From a virus: 24,983 bases of DNA. Location of the stretch: the IMG/VR virus record IMGVR_UViG_3300025645_000426, positions 1 to 24,983 of that record. One strand, given 5' to 3'. The notes below the pieces were generated by a model. The model ran no database searches. It had not been told where the DNA came from and worked only from the letters and a program-made list of their open reading frames with translations. Shown here in pieces: positions 14,766 to 22,252 of the stretch. Each line of letters begins with the position of its first letter. Position 1 is the first letter of the stretch. A program made the translations under genes and the position numbers.

Positions 14766-15415
14766 TACACTTCATACCATATTGTTTGTTCAGGATGCTT
14801 AGCCGCATCTAAAGCGATTGAATCAGATAAAGAGCTTTTAGCTTTCATGTAAGCAGATGTAGCCGAAGCTCCCCCGTCTTCACCACGCTCTTCAACTGCC
14901 ATAGCATACGCTAGTAACGCTACAGGCTTATCAGGTACGATTAATATATCATCATCTGCTTCTAAGTCTACGGAGCGTACATTAGCATTGAATAAGATTG
15001 TGTAAGCCGCATCAGGAATAGGGTAAAAATCTATTAGAGTATCACCATCAGAACTAACACCATTGAAAGAGTAGTATTGAGGCTCTCCTGTCTGCGGAGT
15101 ATCTGTAGTTAGGAATAACTTATTAAACTCTTCTACAGTCTTAGGTTTAAGTTCTCTATTGGTTGTGTCGTTCCATACGTCTATGATGGTAAAGCGAGAC
15201 TCAACAGATTGTAGTTCCATGTTGAATGTGTTAGCTTCTGTATTGCCCTGTAGAGTTGTACGAGTAGCTGACCATTTCCACGAGTTTTCTACTTCTTCTT
15301 TAGCGTCATTAACTAAGATACCAACTAAAGCAGAGTACTCATTCTGAGATACAGTATCCACAGTACGTTCACGTAGTCTCGTTAATACATTGTTTACTAG
15401 TTGGATATATGTCAT
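14765..15415 (-). CDS. Tail tubular protein A / head-tail adaptor (gp11-like)
   Basis: A 216-residue protein matching the tail tube A type. It has an N-terminal helix MTYIQLVNNVLTRLRE, ILVNDAKEEVENSWKWSATRTT (a motif typical of this family), a middle beta region with EPQYYSFNG and IDFYPIPDAAYTI, and a C-terminal helical part ending EQTIWYEV. It forms the ring joining portal to tail nozzle. The gene abuts the holin gene (stop and start adjacent) and overlaps the nozzle gene by one base. About 200 residues is usual for this family (T7 gp11, 196 aa). Confidence 0.85.
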   Translation of the reverse strand: MTYIQLVNNVLTRLRERTVDTVSQNEYSALVGILVNDAKEEVENSWKWSATRTTLQGNTEANTFNMELQSVESRFTIIDVWNDTTNRELKPKTVEEFNKLFLTTDTPQTGEPQYYSFNGVSSDGDTLIDFYPIPDAAYTILFNANVRSVDLEADDDILIVPDKPVALLAYAMAVEERGEDGGASATSAYMKAKSSLSDSIALDAAKHPEQTIWYEV

Positions 15416-15802
15416 TTAGTTAACCTTTAAAGTTTTAGCTACTTTCTCTGCACCCCTAGAGACTACATAGCCTCCGATACCGATATTTAGCAATGCCCAC
15501 ATCTGATTAGGAATATCTAGCAATGGAGCATCTGCCCAGAATAAAGAGATGTAAGGATATAATATATAGTTGTTTGCGATAATAGCTACGAAGGTTAACA
15601 TAGTAATAGGTCGCCACGTAGCTGTTAATATATGCTCTGATTTAGCCTCTGCTACTACTACCTGCATAGAAGCATCTAGCTCTTTTAGAGCACCTGATTG
15701 AGCTAACTCTAGAAGTTTAAGTTGCGCTTCAGCTTTAGCTTTAGGGTCTGGTATGACCTTATCAAGTATAGAGGTAATAGCAGGTAGTAAGAATTGTAAC
15801 AT
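15416..15802 (-). CDS. Holin of the 3-TM (GTA holin) family
   Basis: A 128-residue membrane protein. After an N-terminal amphipathic helix and a charged helix (KAKAEAQLKLLELA) come a linker with AEAKSEHILTATWRPITML, the TWRP motif of the GTA_holin_3TM family, then hydrophobic segments about 68-92 and 102-116, and a basic C-terminus (EKVAKTLKVN). Such proteins permeabilise the inner membrane to start lysis. It follows two other small membrane-protein genes, forming a probable lysis cassette inside the structural block. No endolysin is visible in the window, so the muralytic enzyme must lie elsewhere. Confidence 0.82.
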   Translation of the reverse strand: MLQFLLPAITSILDKVIPDPKAKAEAQLKLLELAQSGALKELDASMQVVVAEAKSEHILTATWRPITMLTFVAIIANNYILYPYISLFWADAPLLDIPNQMWALLNIGIGGYVVSRGAEKVAKTLKVN

Positions 15803-16137
15803 TATTTATTCACCTTCTTGTTAAGTTCATTCTCAACCCAGTTTCTAAAGTTTAGCTGATTATCAGAACTCCATCGGGTATTTTCAATCTTAGCGACTCG
15901 TCTCTCAATGCCTCTAATTTCACTGTCTAGATTAGTGATAGCTCCTGATACTGTTACTAAAGTTTCTCCATATACTCTAATACTTGCACTAATATCTCTT
16001 AAGGCTAAAGCGTTCTGGTAAGTAGTAAATGAGTTCCAAGATAGTAGCATTAGGATTCCTGCAACTACTACCTCCCCTGCGTATTTCTCGAGCATCGTCA
16101 CCTTTGCTTTTTCCTTTAAAGTAGTTATCCTATCCAT
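15802..16137 (-). CDS. Small single-TM protein, probable lysis accessory
   Basis: About 111 residues from the ATG at 16137. There is a basic N-terminus, one hydrophobic segment (VVVAGILMLLSW), then a helix with heptad spacing (ITNLDSEIRGIERRVAKIE) and an end with RWSSDNQLNFRNWVENELNKK. This layout, one membrane anchor followed by a coiled coil, fits a spanin-like or holin-associated protein and is common beside phage holins. The start is uncertain: 16137 lacks a Shine-Dalgarno, an ATG at 16095 has AAAGGTG at good spacing, and a GTG at 16206 would overlap the upstream gene by 82 bases. It shares a TAATG overlap with the holin. Confidence 0.6.
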   Translation of the reverse strand: MDRITTLKEKAKVTMLEKYAGEVVVAGILMLLSWNSFTTYQNALALRDISASIRVYGETLVTVSGAITNLDSEIRGIERRVAKIENTRWSSDNQLNFRNWVENELNKKVNK

Positions 16138-16649
16138 AACGCTAGTATCAACATAGCTAGGGCGATATCTTGCGCCCCTCCGTAGATACTCTCCGCTCTT
16201 TCCCACTGTAAGTTATCCTTCTCAGCCATTAGAACACTAAGAGGAAACCAAGAAGCAAGAAATAGTATTGAAAATGTAACTAAAAAAGGACTCAGTACCC
16301 AGTACAAAGACACTAGAGTTAAGAACCACCAGTATAATCCTCGTAGGAAAAGAGAGGTTACAAAGTAATCATCGGTATCAATCTTAGAGAACTTCTCAGC
16401 TATCCATTGAATACCGTTATAGTCACCATCACGCCTAGGATTAGTCATAGTAGGACTGTCTGCAATTCTACGCATTAAGCCACCAATCCATTCTCCCCAA
16501 CCCATAGACTCACCAGCGAGATAACCTACAGCCACTGCTACACCGATGTAAGGATTCCAAGTAATTAGCCCAAAGACTACACCCAAGAATATGGCTATAA
16601 TTTTAGCCCCCCAAGAGTGCGTACCTCTTAATCTATTAAGCCAATACAT
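16125..16649 (-). CDS. Multi-pass membrane protein of unknown function (174 aa)
   Basis: A 174-residue integral membrane protein with about four or five hydrophobic segments: roughly 16-50 (KIIAIFLGVVFGLITWNPYI and following), 105-145 (YWWFLTLVSLYWVLSPFL and following) and 158-173 (DIALAMLILALWIG). Between them is a polar loop with NPRRDGDYNGIQW. The ATG at 16649 overlaps the upstream stop as TAATG and is preferred to one 10 codons earlier inside the previous gene. It sits between the fibre-assembly gene and the small membrane protein and holin, so a role in lysis timing or membrane modification is possible. I do not recognise the family. Confidence 0.7.
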   Translation of the reverse strand: MYWLNRLRGTHSWGAKIIAIFLGVVFGLITWNPYIGVAVAVGYLAGESMGWGEWIGGLMRRIADSPTMTNPRRDGDYNGIQWIAEKFSKIDTDDYFVTSLFLRGLYWWFLTLVSLYWVLSPFLVTFSILFLASWFPLSVLMAEKDNLQWERAESIYGGAQDIALAMLILALWIG

Positions 16650-17194
16650 TAAACGAACTCCTCTTCTGGTTGCATCCAAGAGGTAGGCAATGTAACAGCT
16701 TCTACTTCTACAACGGTTGTAGCCGCTTTGTTAGCCGTCTTTAAGGCTAGTCGAGTAGCAAAGTTAATCTGTCCTCGCATAAGCAATGTCTGGCTTAAGC
16801 CTTGCAAATCTGCATAAGTCATTGTTACTTTATTGTTTAAAGCGTCTAGCCAGTAGAAACCTTCAGGTACAGCACCCGCACTTAATACCGATACCACTAA
16901 ATCTTGACTTTCTTTATCGGCTTGAAAGGTTGTAGCCATATAGTCGATTGGTAAGGCATTAGCATAGTCGTAGCCACGTTGTATTTCTGCGCCTTTTACT
17001 AGCTTAGCCTGCTCTAATAAAAAAGCATCTGTTGGTATAGGTCTGTCAGGAGGTGTCCACTCAGCTATACCATCTGCCAGCATTTCAGCTATTTGACTAG
17101 CAGTGAGCAGACTAGTATTGCCGTAAGTCCTACCAGAAGCGCCACGTAGTGTTTTGAATCCCGTAACACCTTTTATATCTTGATATTGTTGCAT
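16649..17194 (-). CDS. DUF4376-like protein, probable tail fibre assembly factor
   Basis: A 181-residue protein directly downstream of a large fibre gene. The second half resembles DUF4376, found in tail fibre assembly chaperones: AEIQRGYDYANALPIDYMATTFQADKESQ, FYWLDALNNKVTMTYADLQ, and a final helix about 135-165 (RGQINFATRLALKTANKA). The first half (GFKTLRGASGRTYG, ADGIAEWTPPDRPIP) may bind the fibre. Role: folding or attaching the receptor-binding fibre. Fibre and chaperone are joined by a TAATG overlap, supporting paired function. The domain match is by pattern, not search. Confidence 0.65.
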   Translation of the reverse strand: MQQYQDIKGVTGFKTLRGASGRTYGNTSLLTASQIAEMLADGIAEWTPPDRPIPTDAFLLEQAKLVKGAEIQRGYDYANALPIDYMATTFQADKESQDLVVSVLSAGAVPEGFYWLDALNNKVTMTYADLQGLSQTLLMRGQINFATRLALKTANKAATTVVEVEAVTLPTSWMQPEEEFV

Positions 17195-18636
17195 TAGTTT
17201 GTAACCCCTCTACCATATTTAAGGTCTTGGTCAACCCACGCTTCCCAAGCATAAGATACCGCACTAGTATTATTTGTTGTTGAACGGAACTTAACGCCAT
17301 TACTTAAAAAGTCAATTACCGCAGATGGGTGCGTGTAAACCGTTGTATTATTTACTACGAAATGCGTTGGCTTATACCCTAGATAAATGAATGTACCATT
17401 TGCAGAGCCATTACCAGTATATGTACCTTGTGAATAGTCGTTCTCTGTTCCAGCACTAACAAACACATTATAAGGTGTAGCTATTGCAGGTAGGTTCTTA
17501 GATGATAGTGCTAGAAAACCTGTTGGTGGCGTGTATGTCCATGAGGATTCAGGTATAAACAGCTCAACTGTACCGCCCAGCGCCCCGCTATTTGGACAAT
17601 ATATTGCAAAACTAGTAGCCACAGAACTTATGTCTATAACCCCTTGTGCCACGTTATTTACATAATATTCCATCTCTAAGTCGTCAACATTAAGCGCCAA
17701 TCCTACGATGTCACCATTGTTAAAACTAGAAGTGTATGCGGTTTGCACATTATTAATTAGTTTAGTGCCGGTTCTGAATATAGTGGCTGAACCACCTGTT
17801 GCTACAGCGTTTATACTTAGTTCAGAGTTGGCTACCCCAGCTACTCGATATTCATCAAAATTTAGTGTAGGTATTTGCTCAAAGTAATACTTACCAGAAG
17901 ACACTGCCATAGTGCCTCTTGTTTTACCCCCAGATGAAGTTGAAAATGTGTACCTTGTACCAGCTCTAGTAAAAGCAATGTTTGAGTTAGATGCGTCCAA
18001 TAGATTACAAATACAATGATTATCAGTAGGAGTATCAGTTGATTGCGTTACGCCTGAGTTAGTAAAGTCATTACCGTTACCACTTGAATCCTCACCTAGA
18101 CTTGCACCGTTCTGGAAGTTCAGATAGAAACCGTTAGTACCGTAAGTACCTGCGTAGGCTTTAGCTACCCATTGACCTGTTATTGGGTCTGTTTTTGCGA
18201 AGTCTGCGCTATCTTTTAATGACTCTACAAGATGAATTTCTGATATATACCCACTAAAATAACTTGTTCCTGTCCTGCCTATATCGGGGTTAGTTAAGGC
18301 AGATGTAGTAACTGCACCAAGATACACACCATTAACCTCTAGACCGTTATTACTTACACAGATATGATAAAAATTAGCTACATCACGAAATACAGCGGTA
18401 GTTGTCAGCCCAAAAGCAGTTATGGTATCGTTTGCATTAAATTGTAAAGCCCCCTCAACTATACCCATAACCGCGCCGAGGTTAGACCTCTTCAATAATA
18501 CTGAGATAGTTATTGTTGCGCCTGTAGTCAATGTTTTACTTAAGTAATCACTCTGCTCTGCCGCAAACGCACCACTATTAGGTACGTCGTAAGCTACACC
18601 ACGATTCCTTCCACTGATTAATCCATTAGGTATCAT
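17194..18636 (-). CDS. Receptor-binding tail fibre/spike with LamG- and SPRY-like domains
   Basis: A 480-residue protein with two sugar-binding-type beta-sandwich regions. Residues about 20-200 resemble a concanavalin/LamG fold (SDYLSKTLTTGATITISVLLKR, YHICVSNNGLEVNGVYLG, YFSGYISEIHLVES, then DSSGNGNDFTNSGVT). Residues about 235-370 look like a SPRY domain (GKYYFEQI, FNNGDIVGLALNVDDLEMEYYVNN, VELFIPESSWTYTPPTGF). The C-terminal 100 residues may form a further lectin-like tip (GYKPTHFVVNN, VSYAWEAWVD). Such combinations occur in phage tip proteins that recognise surface glycans. The start overlaps the previous fibre gene as ATGA, suggesting that the two assemble together. Confidence 0.75.
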   Translation of the reverse strand: MIPNGLISGRNRGVAYDVPNSGAFAAEQSDYLSKTLTTGATITISVLLKRSNLGAVMGIVEGALQFNANDTITAFGLTTTAVFRDVANFYHICVSNNGLEVNGVYLGAVTTSALTNPDIGRTGTSYFSGYISEIHLVESLKDSADFAKTDPITGQWVAKAYAGTYGTNGFYLNFQNGASLGEDSSGNGNDFTNSGVTQSTDTPTDNHCICNLLDASNSNIAFTRAGTRYTFSTSSGGKTRGTMAVSSGKYYFEQIPTLNFDEYRVAGVANSELSINAVATGGSATIFRTGTKLINNVQTAYTSSFNNGDIVGLALNVDDLEMEYYVNNVAQGVIDISSVATSFAIYCPNSGALGGTVELFIPESSWTYTPPTGFLALSSKNLPAIATPYNVFVSAGTENDYSQGTYTGNGSANGTFIYLGYKPTHFVVNNTTVYTHPSAVIDFLSNGVKFRSTTNNTSAVSYAWEAWVDQDLKYGRGVTN

Positions 18637-19697
18637 GCGCCCACCACCTCAACAATCTCAACACTTGTGATTAATGCTGTATGTTTAACAACACGACACT
18701 CATACTTAATTGTAGTTAGTAAATCAGGGATAGTGCCTACTGGATAACAACCTGCACCGAGCGTTACGGTGTATGTTCCTGCCCCTGTGATGTTAAGTAG
18801 AATCACACAACCACCGTAAGCGCCATCAGCAGGTTCATTGATAGTGACTGTTCCAGTTACTGCACGGTATTTAAGCCATTCAGTAGTAAGGTCAGGCGTG
18901 ATAGTGTTTGATACGAGTGTTTCAATATCTGTTGTGAAGCCTACTGATAGATTATCTGAAGCATTGGCTTTTAGTATGTCAGCATTAGCCGCCTCTGCGC
19001 CAATATCTGCCAGAACTTGAGCAGGAGTACGAAACTCTATACCTGTTTCGCCTGCATTTACTCTAGGATAGTTAATAGATTGACCAGCTAAACTATCGAA
19101 GGAAGGAATTGTTAAAGCACTAGCCGCCGCCGCCTCTGCTGAAGCTAACGCATTAGACTCTGAAGTACTTGCATTACTAGCTGAAGTAGCCGCGTTAGAA
19201 GCCGCTGTGCTAGCTGTAGAGGCATCCGAAGCTGTTGCTAGTGCATCTGCCGCAGTAAGCAATACATCGGCGTGTGTGAGTACTACATCGGCGTTTGTAG
19301 TCACTACATCAGCATTAGTTAATAATACATCAGCCGCTGTAGCTATAGCATCCTCCGCAGTAGCGTCTGCATCTAAGCCTGTTGCTAATAAGTTAGCCGC
19401 TGTAGTTGCTACGTCTGCGTTTGTAAGAACTACATCTGCATGTGTTAGGACTACATCAGCATGGGTAAGAACCACATCTGCCGCTGTAGCGAGTGCGTCT
19501 GCCGCTGTTAAAAGAGCACTAGACGCTGAATTTGATTCAGATATACTAGCCGCAGAAGCACTTGCGCTTGCCGCAGTTGCGCTAGCCTCTGCCACACTCG
19601 CAGAAATACCAGCATCTGTTTCTAGTTGAATTATTTGATTGAGTGAGATAGAATCGGTAGCTGAAGGAGCGCCACCTTGACCGCGATAGATAGACAT
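18633..19697 (-). CDS. Tail fibre with long heptad-repeat shaft
   Basis: A 354-residue protein. The N-terminus MSIYRGQGGAP probably docks to the tail. Residues about 33-195 are a low-complexity Ala/Ser/Thr/Asp shaft; within it about 64-158 are 7-residue repeats of the form TxADVVL / THADVVL, consistent with a trimeric coiled-coil stalk. After about 198 comes SFDSLAGQSINYPRVNAGETGIEFRTP, common in phage fibres, then a beta-rich end. It is the first gene after the capsid terminator and is followed by the LamG/SPRY protein and its likely chaperone. Role: extended stalk linking tail and receptor-binding tip. The start has AGAGGT upstream. Confidence 0.82.
   Translation of the reverse strand: MSIYRGQGGAPSATDSISLNQIIQLETDAGISASVAEASATAASASASAASISESNSASSALLTAADALATAADVVLTHADVVLTHADVVLTNADVATTAANLLATGLDADATAEDAIATAADVLLTNADVVTTNADVVLTHADVLLTAADALATASDASTASTAASNAATSASNASTSESNALASAEAAAASALTIPSFDSLAGQSINYPRVNAGETGIEFRTPAQVLADIGAEAANADILKANASDNLSVGFTTDIETLVSNTITPDLTTEWLKYRAVTGTVTINEPADGAYGGCVILLNITGAGTYTVTLGAGCYPVGTIPDLLTTIKYECRVVKHTALITSVEIVEVVGA
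19224..19508 (-). repeat. Degenerate 21-bp tandem repeats coding fibre heptads
   Basis: About thirteen in-frame 21-base units encode seven-residue repeats (TAADALA, TAADVVL, THADVVL, TNADV..). Units differ mainly at wobble positions, unlike the exact repeats at 9121-9183, so the array is older and kept by selection on the protein. Confidence 0.8.
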
Positions 19698-19736
19698 TTA
19701 AGTACCTCTAAGTATTCTGTGTTTTATAAATAAGGA

Positions 19737-19764
19737 AGGGAGACCCTCGCTAAAGAGCCTCCCT
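19737..19764 (-). terminator. Probable terminator downstream of the capsid gene
   Basis: On the minus strand AGGGAG and CTCCCT form a 6-bp stem with an inner CTC/GAG pairing and a loop; a T-rich stretch (TTCCTTATTT) follows. It lies in the 80-base gap between the capsid gene and the first fibre gene. T7 also has a terminator after its capsid gene. Partial read-through would give more capsid than tail protein. Confidence 0.6.
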
Positions 19765-19777
19765 AATACTACTTAGA

Positions 19778-20734
19778 TTAAGCAGGTACAGCGATAACTA
19801 AACCAGACTCAGGACGTAAGACTTGAGTACCGTAGATAGTATCAGCAGTGAATAAATCACCTAAATACTCTTGCTTATACTGAGACTGCGAACGAACACC
19901 AAGTTGCTCTGCGAGCACCATAGCATCCTTATGTACTAACATCGCACCACGAACCTTGATTGCACCACCTGCGTTCTCAGCGGCTGATTCGATTTCTGGA
20001 CAGTTAGTTGATACAAATACATCAACACCGTACAATGAACCGATTTTACCGTTAACAACACCACGTTCATTAACAAAGTCGCTAGATTGGTAGCGGTCAA
20101 TACCCATGATAGTCTCACGAACGCTTGGTGGAATTACCAATGCTCGATTGTCCATAGGAGTATCGCTGTCGTCTAACTGTGTAATTAACTGACGGAATGC
20201 TAAGTCAGTGAATAAGTCAGTAGCCGCTACAGTATTCTCTACGAAAGGTGTAATACCATTAGCACCATCAATGTAGAAAGAGTTACTATGAACCCAACCA
20301 GCAGGAGCACCAGCAGAGACTGTACCGTCACCGAAGCCTGTACCTAACAAGAACAAATCAGTATCAACTTGTTTAGCTAGTGCATAACCAGCATCGTCTG
20401 TGTAGAATCTACGCATAGAGCTTAATGCTTGTACATCTGTAATATCTTCGATTAAACGAGAGTATTCATAATGTTTGTTTACGTTAACAATTACTTCTGA
20501 TTCAGTTGCCGCAATCAAAGAGACTTGAGATTCAGCTACCTTAGCAGATGCAGAGCCACGAGTAGGTTTAGGGATATGTAATGTATCACCTTTCTTACCT
20601 TTCATAGACATTTTGTTAACTAGATTTGCGAGTACAAGACTGTTCTTGTAAGCCGCTACGATTTCATCTGACCACAAGTCAGGGATAAATTTAGCACCTG
20701 TTGTGTTCGTTACATGATTTGTTCCTAAAGCCAT
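19778..20734 (-). CDS. Major capsid protein
   Basis: A 318-residue protein of HK97-fold podovirus capsid type. It starts MALGTNHVTNTTGAKFIPDLWSDEIVAAYKNSLVL, with KKGDTLHIPKP and VNVNKHYEYSRLIEDI typical of these capsid proteins, and later VDTDLFLLGTG, NRALVIPPSVRETIMGID, GSLYGVDVFVSTN and AMVLAEQLGVRSQ near the end. It lies directly after the scaffold gene and is followed by a terminator-like hairpin, the T7-type order gp9-gp10. A GGAG ribosome site lies 11 bases upstream. Length is slightly below T7 gp10A (345 aa). Confidence 0.92.
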   Translation of the reverse strand: MALGTNHVTNTTGAKFIPDLWSDEIVAAYKNSLVLANLVNKMSMKGKKGDTLHIPKPTRGSASAKVAESQVSLIAATESEVIVNVNKHYEYSRLIEDITDVQALSSMRRFYTDDAGYALAKQVDTDLFLLGTGFGDGTVSAGAPAGWVHSNSFYIDGANGITPFVENTVAATDLFTDLAFRQLITQLDDSDTPMDNRALVIPPSVRETIMGIDRYQSSDFVNERGVVNGKIGSLYGVDVFVSTNCPEIESAAENAGGAIKVRGAMLVHKDAMVLAEQLGVRSQSQYKQEYLGDLFTADTIYGTQVLRPESGLVIAVPA

Positions 20735-20756
20735 TTCATTTTACTCCAAAGTAAAG

Positions 20757-21596
20757 TTATTTAACTCGACCTTCTGAGTACGCTTTGGTTATCTCATCGG
20801 ATAATGCCGCATAGCGTTCAGGGTCGGTTCTCATTAAGTTAATAATATCAGCACGTCTATATACTTTTCTAGACTTAGATTCACCAGAGCCAGCCGCCGA
20901 GCCTGTAGAAGCTTTTTGTCTTTCTTGCTTCAAGTCAGCTTTTTGGATTTCTTTAGTGTTCTCTTTAGTTTTACTTAGTCTACGCCAAGTACTTAAAAGC
21001 TCTTCTGCTGACTCCCAATCATACTCGTTAATTGCACGAGCCGCCATCTGTCCACGTATGTTCGAAGCTTGTATCCATGCTACAAAGTCTGGGTCATCAC
21101 CTAGCGTTGCATGTTCTGGAAACTCCGTATTGATACGTTGCATAAACGCTTGCTCTTTTAACTGCTTGTTAAGGTTCTTTACCTCAGCAAGTGCAGGATT
21201 ATTAGCAATCGCTTGTTCAACAGCACGTTTAGGGTCATCGAAGAAATCTAATTCTTCATCTTGTTGTACATTGCCGTTCTGATTCTGGGCGGTATTACTG
21301 TCGAGATTTGTCTTAACAAAATCATCTACTATCTTGCGAAGCTCTCCAACTTCTGAACTATGACGACCTAAAAGCTTCTCAGCTTCTTTGTGCATCTGAA
21401 TAATCTCAGCAGTAGTCTTACCTCGGTATTTCTCAGGTAGCTCGTCTGTCTTATCAGTTACATCGTCATTATCAATGCTATTACCATCAGGTTCATCTAC
21501 ATTGTCTGTAGAGTCTTCGGTATATAACTCGTTAAATTCTTCACCTTCTAGTAAATCAGGTTTAGTAAGGTTCTCAGGTTCTATAAATGTAGCCAT
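20757..21596 (-). CDS. Capsid scaffolding protein (gp9-like)
   Basis: A 279-residue, very acidic protein. Residues about 15-60 are rich in Asp and Glu (NELYTEDSTDNVDEP); helices follow (TAEIIQMHKEAEKLLGRHSSEVGELRKIVDDF), then PKRAVEQAIANNP, and a basic C-terminal helix (SRKVYRRADIINLMRTDPERY) that would contact the capsid protein. Composition, length and position just before the capsid gene match T7 gp9-type scaffolds, which guide procapsid assembly and then leave. The start has CGGAG upstream. Confidence 0.88.
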   Translation of the reverse strand: MATFIEPENLTKPDLLEGEEFNELYTEDSTDNVDEPDGNSIDNDDVTDKTDELPEKYRGKTTAEIIQMHKEAEKLLGRHSSEVGELRKIVDDFVKTNLDSNTAQNQNGNVQQDEELDFFDDPKRAVEQAIANNPALAEVKNLNKQLKEQAFMQRINTEFPEHATLGDDPDFVAWIQASNIRGQMAARAINEYDWESAEELLSTWRRLSKTKENTKEIQKADLKQERQKASTGSAAGSGESKSRKVYRRADIINLMRTDPERYAALSDEITKAYSEGRVK

Positions 21597-21626
21597 TATT
21601 AACTCCGTACTTTGCAGTATTGTGGA

Positions 21627-21845
21627 TTAGTTTTTGCCATTAGCGGCTCTCTCGTGATGCTTTGCCCATTTCGCCGTTGCAGTAGGGTAATCACCCGACA
21701 TCGCATCCAACTTAAAGTTACCACCAGAGATTATCCGTCTAGCTTTAGTTCCGCATTCTGGGCAGGTCGCTTCCTCTATTTCTTCAGAGACGAACAGCTC
21801 AAACATGTGGTCAGTGAGACATAGGAAATCATAAACTCTAATCAT
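21627..21845 (-). CDS. FmdB-like single zinc-ribbon protein (72 aa)
   Basis: A 72-residue protein beginning IRVYDFLC, with C9 and H13 (CLTDH) and C28/C31 (CPECG), followed by TKARRIISGGNFKLD. This is the layout of FmdB-type regulatory zinc ribbons as found in phages, with a Cys-His pair in place of the first CxxC. The C-terminus contains AKWAKHHER, a basic helix. It lies upstream of the scaffold gene and overlaps the previous gene by eight bases. The function in phages is unknown; DNA, RNA or protein binding is possible. Confidence 0.75.
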   Translation of the reverse strand: MIRVYDFLCLTDHMFELFVSEEIEEATCPECGTKARRIISGGNFKLDAMSGDYPTATAKWAKHHERAANGKN

Positions 21846-22080
21846 CTGTTTCTTCTGTAGTTACAGAGTCATAATTATTACGAATCATAGTCTCAAAGTT
21901 CTTTGTATTATTAAGAATGAGTAACTGTCCTTTTGCAAGGAATAGGTCTTTTTCACTCTCAACAATATCAAATGTAAAACGAGATATACTTTCTTCTACT
22001 TCACCTACAAACTGTTTCCAGCCCGCTGTAGCGAATAAGTCGAAGTAGTCCTCGTAATACTTTTGGTCTTCTTTTGTCAT
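21838..22080 (-). CDS. Small acidic protein upstream of the capsid genes (80 aa)
   Basis: An 80-residue acidic protein: MTKEDQKYYEDYFDLFATAGWKQF then helices (VEESISRFTFDIVESEKDLFLAKGQL) and an acidic end (TTEETDD). Proteins with a YYEDYFDLF..GWKQF-like start are found next to zinc-ribbon genes and portal genes in other podoviruses, from memory, without assigned function. It is the first gene of the unit controlled by the promoter near 22.2 kb and has GGAGAATG-type ribosome site directly upstream. Possibly an assembly factor. Confidence 0.75.
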   Translation of the reverse strand: MTKEDQKYYEDYFDLFATAGWKQFVGEVEESISRFTFDIVESEKDLFLAKGQLLILNNTKNFETMIRNNYDSVTTEETDD

Positions 22081-22110
22081 ACATTCTCCAATAAAGGTGT
22101 TGACGTAACT

Positions 22111-22157
22111 GGTACTTCAAAGAGATACAGGCTCTCAGTACCGAAACTTTCCTGTAT
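22111..22157 (-). promoter_or_regulatory. Leader with two mutually exclusive hairpins
   Basis: In the leader of the capsid-gene transcript, GGTACT/AGTACC (22111-22116 with 22137-22142, extended inward by GAGAG/CTCTT) and ATACAGG/CCTGTAT (22125-22131 with 22151-22157) are two inverted repeats that share bases, so only one hairpin can form at a time. No U-tract follows. It may be an RNA-stability, RNase III or attenuation element, or chance. Confidence 0.4.
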
Positions 22158-22211
22158 TGCTAATTAGTTCTTGACTTTTGTGTCTAAATGTGTTATGTAG
22201 TTATGCTAGGT

Positions 22212-22240
22212 ATTATAGCACACTTTTGCGTAAAAGTCAA
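22212..22240 (-). promoter_or_regulatory. Sigma70-like late promoter upstream of the capsid module
   Basis: On the minus strand TTGACT (22240-22235) and TATAAT (22217-22212) with a 17-base spacer; TGC precedes the -10 (extended -10). It begins 12 bases after the stop of the small gene downstream of the portal and drives genes from 22080 leftward. The start is expected near 22205, giving a leader of about 125 bases. The -35 arm AAAAGTCAA (22232-22240, plus strand) is mirrored by TTGACTTTT at 22171-22179. Confidence 0.85.
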
Positions 22241-22252
22241 GCTTTATTTAAC

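Noticed and set aside
19224-19508. CRISPR-like array or regulatory repeats
   Set aside because: Degenerate 21-base units in frame encode a fibre stalk; there are no unique spacers.
19207-19629. 140-codon plus-strand ORF opposite the heptad-repeat fibre
   Set aside because: Its Ala/Ser/Thr repeats are the mirror image of the fibre repeats on the minus strand.
22171-22199. Possible plus-strand promoter TTGACT with TATGTA, divergent from the capsid promoter
   Set aside because: The -10 matches only three of six bases, and transcription would run antisense to the portal gene. The TTGACTTTT is better noted as half of an inverted repeat.
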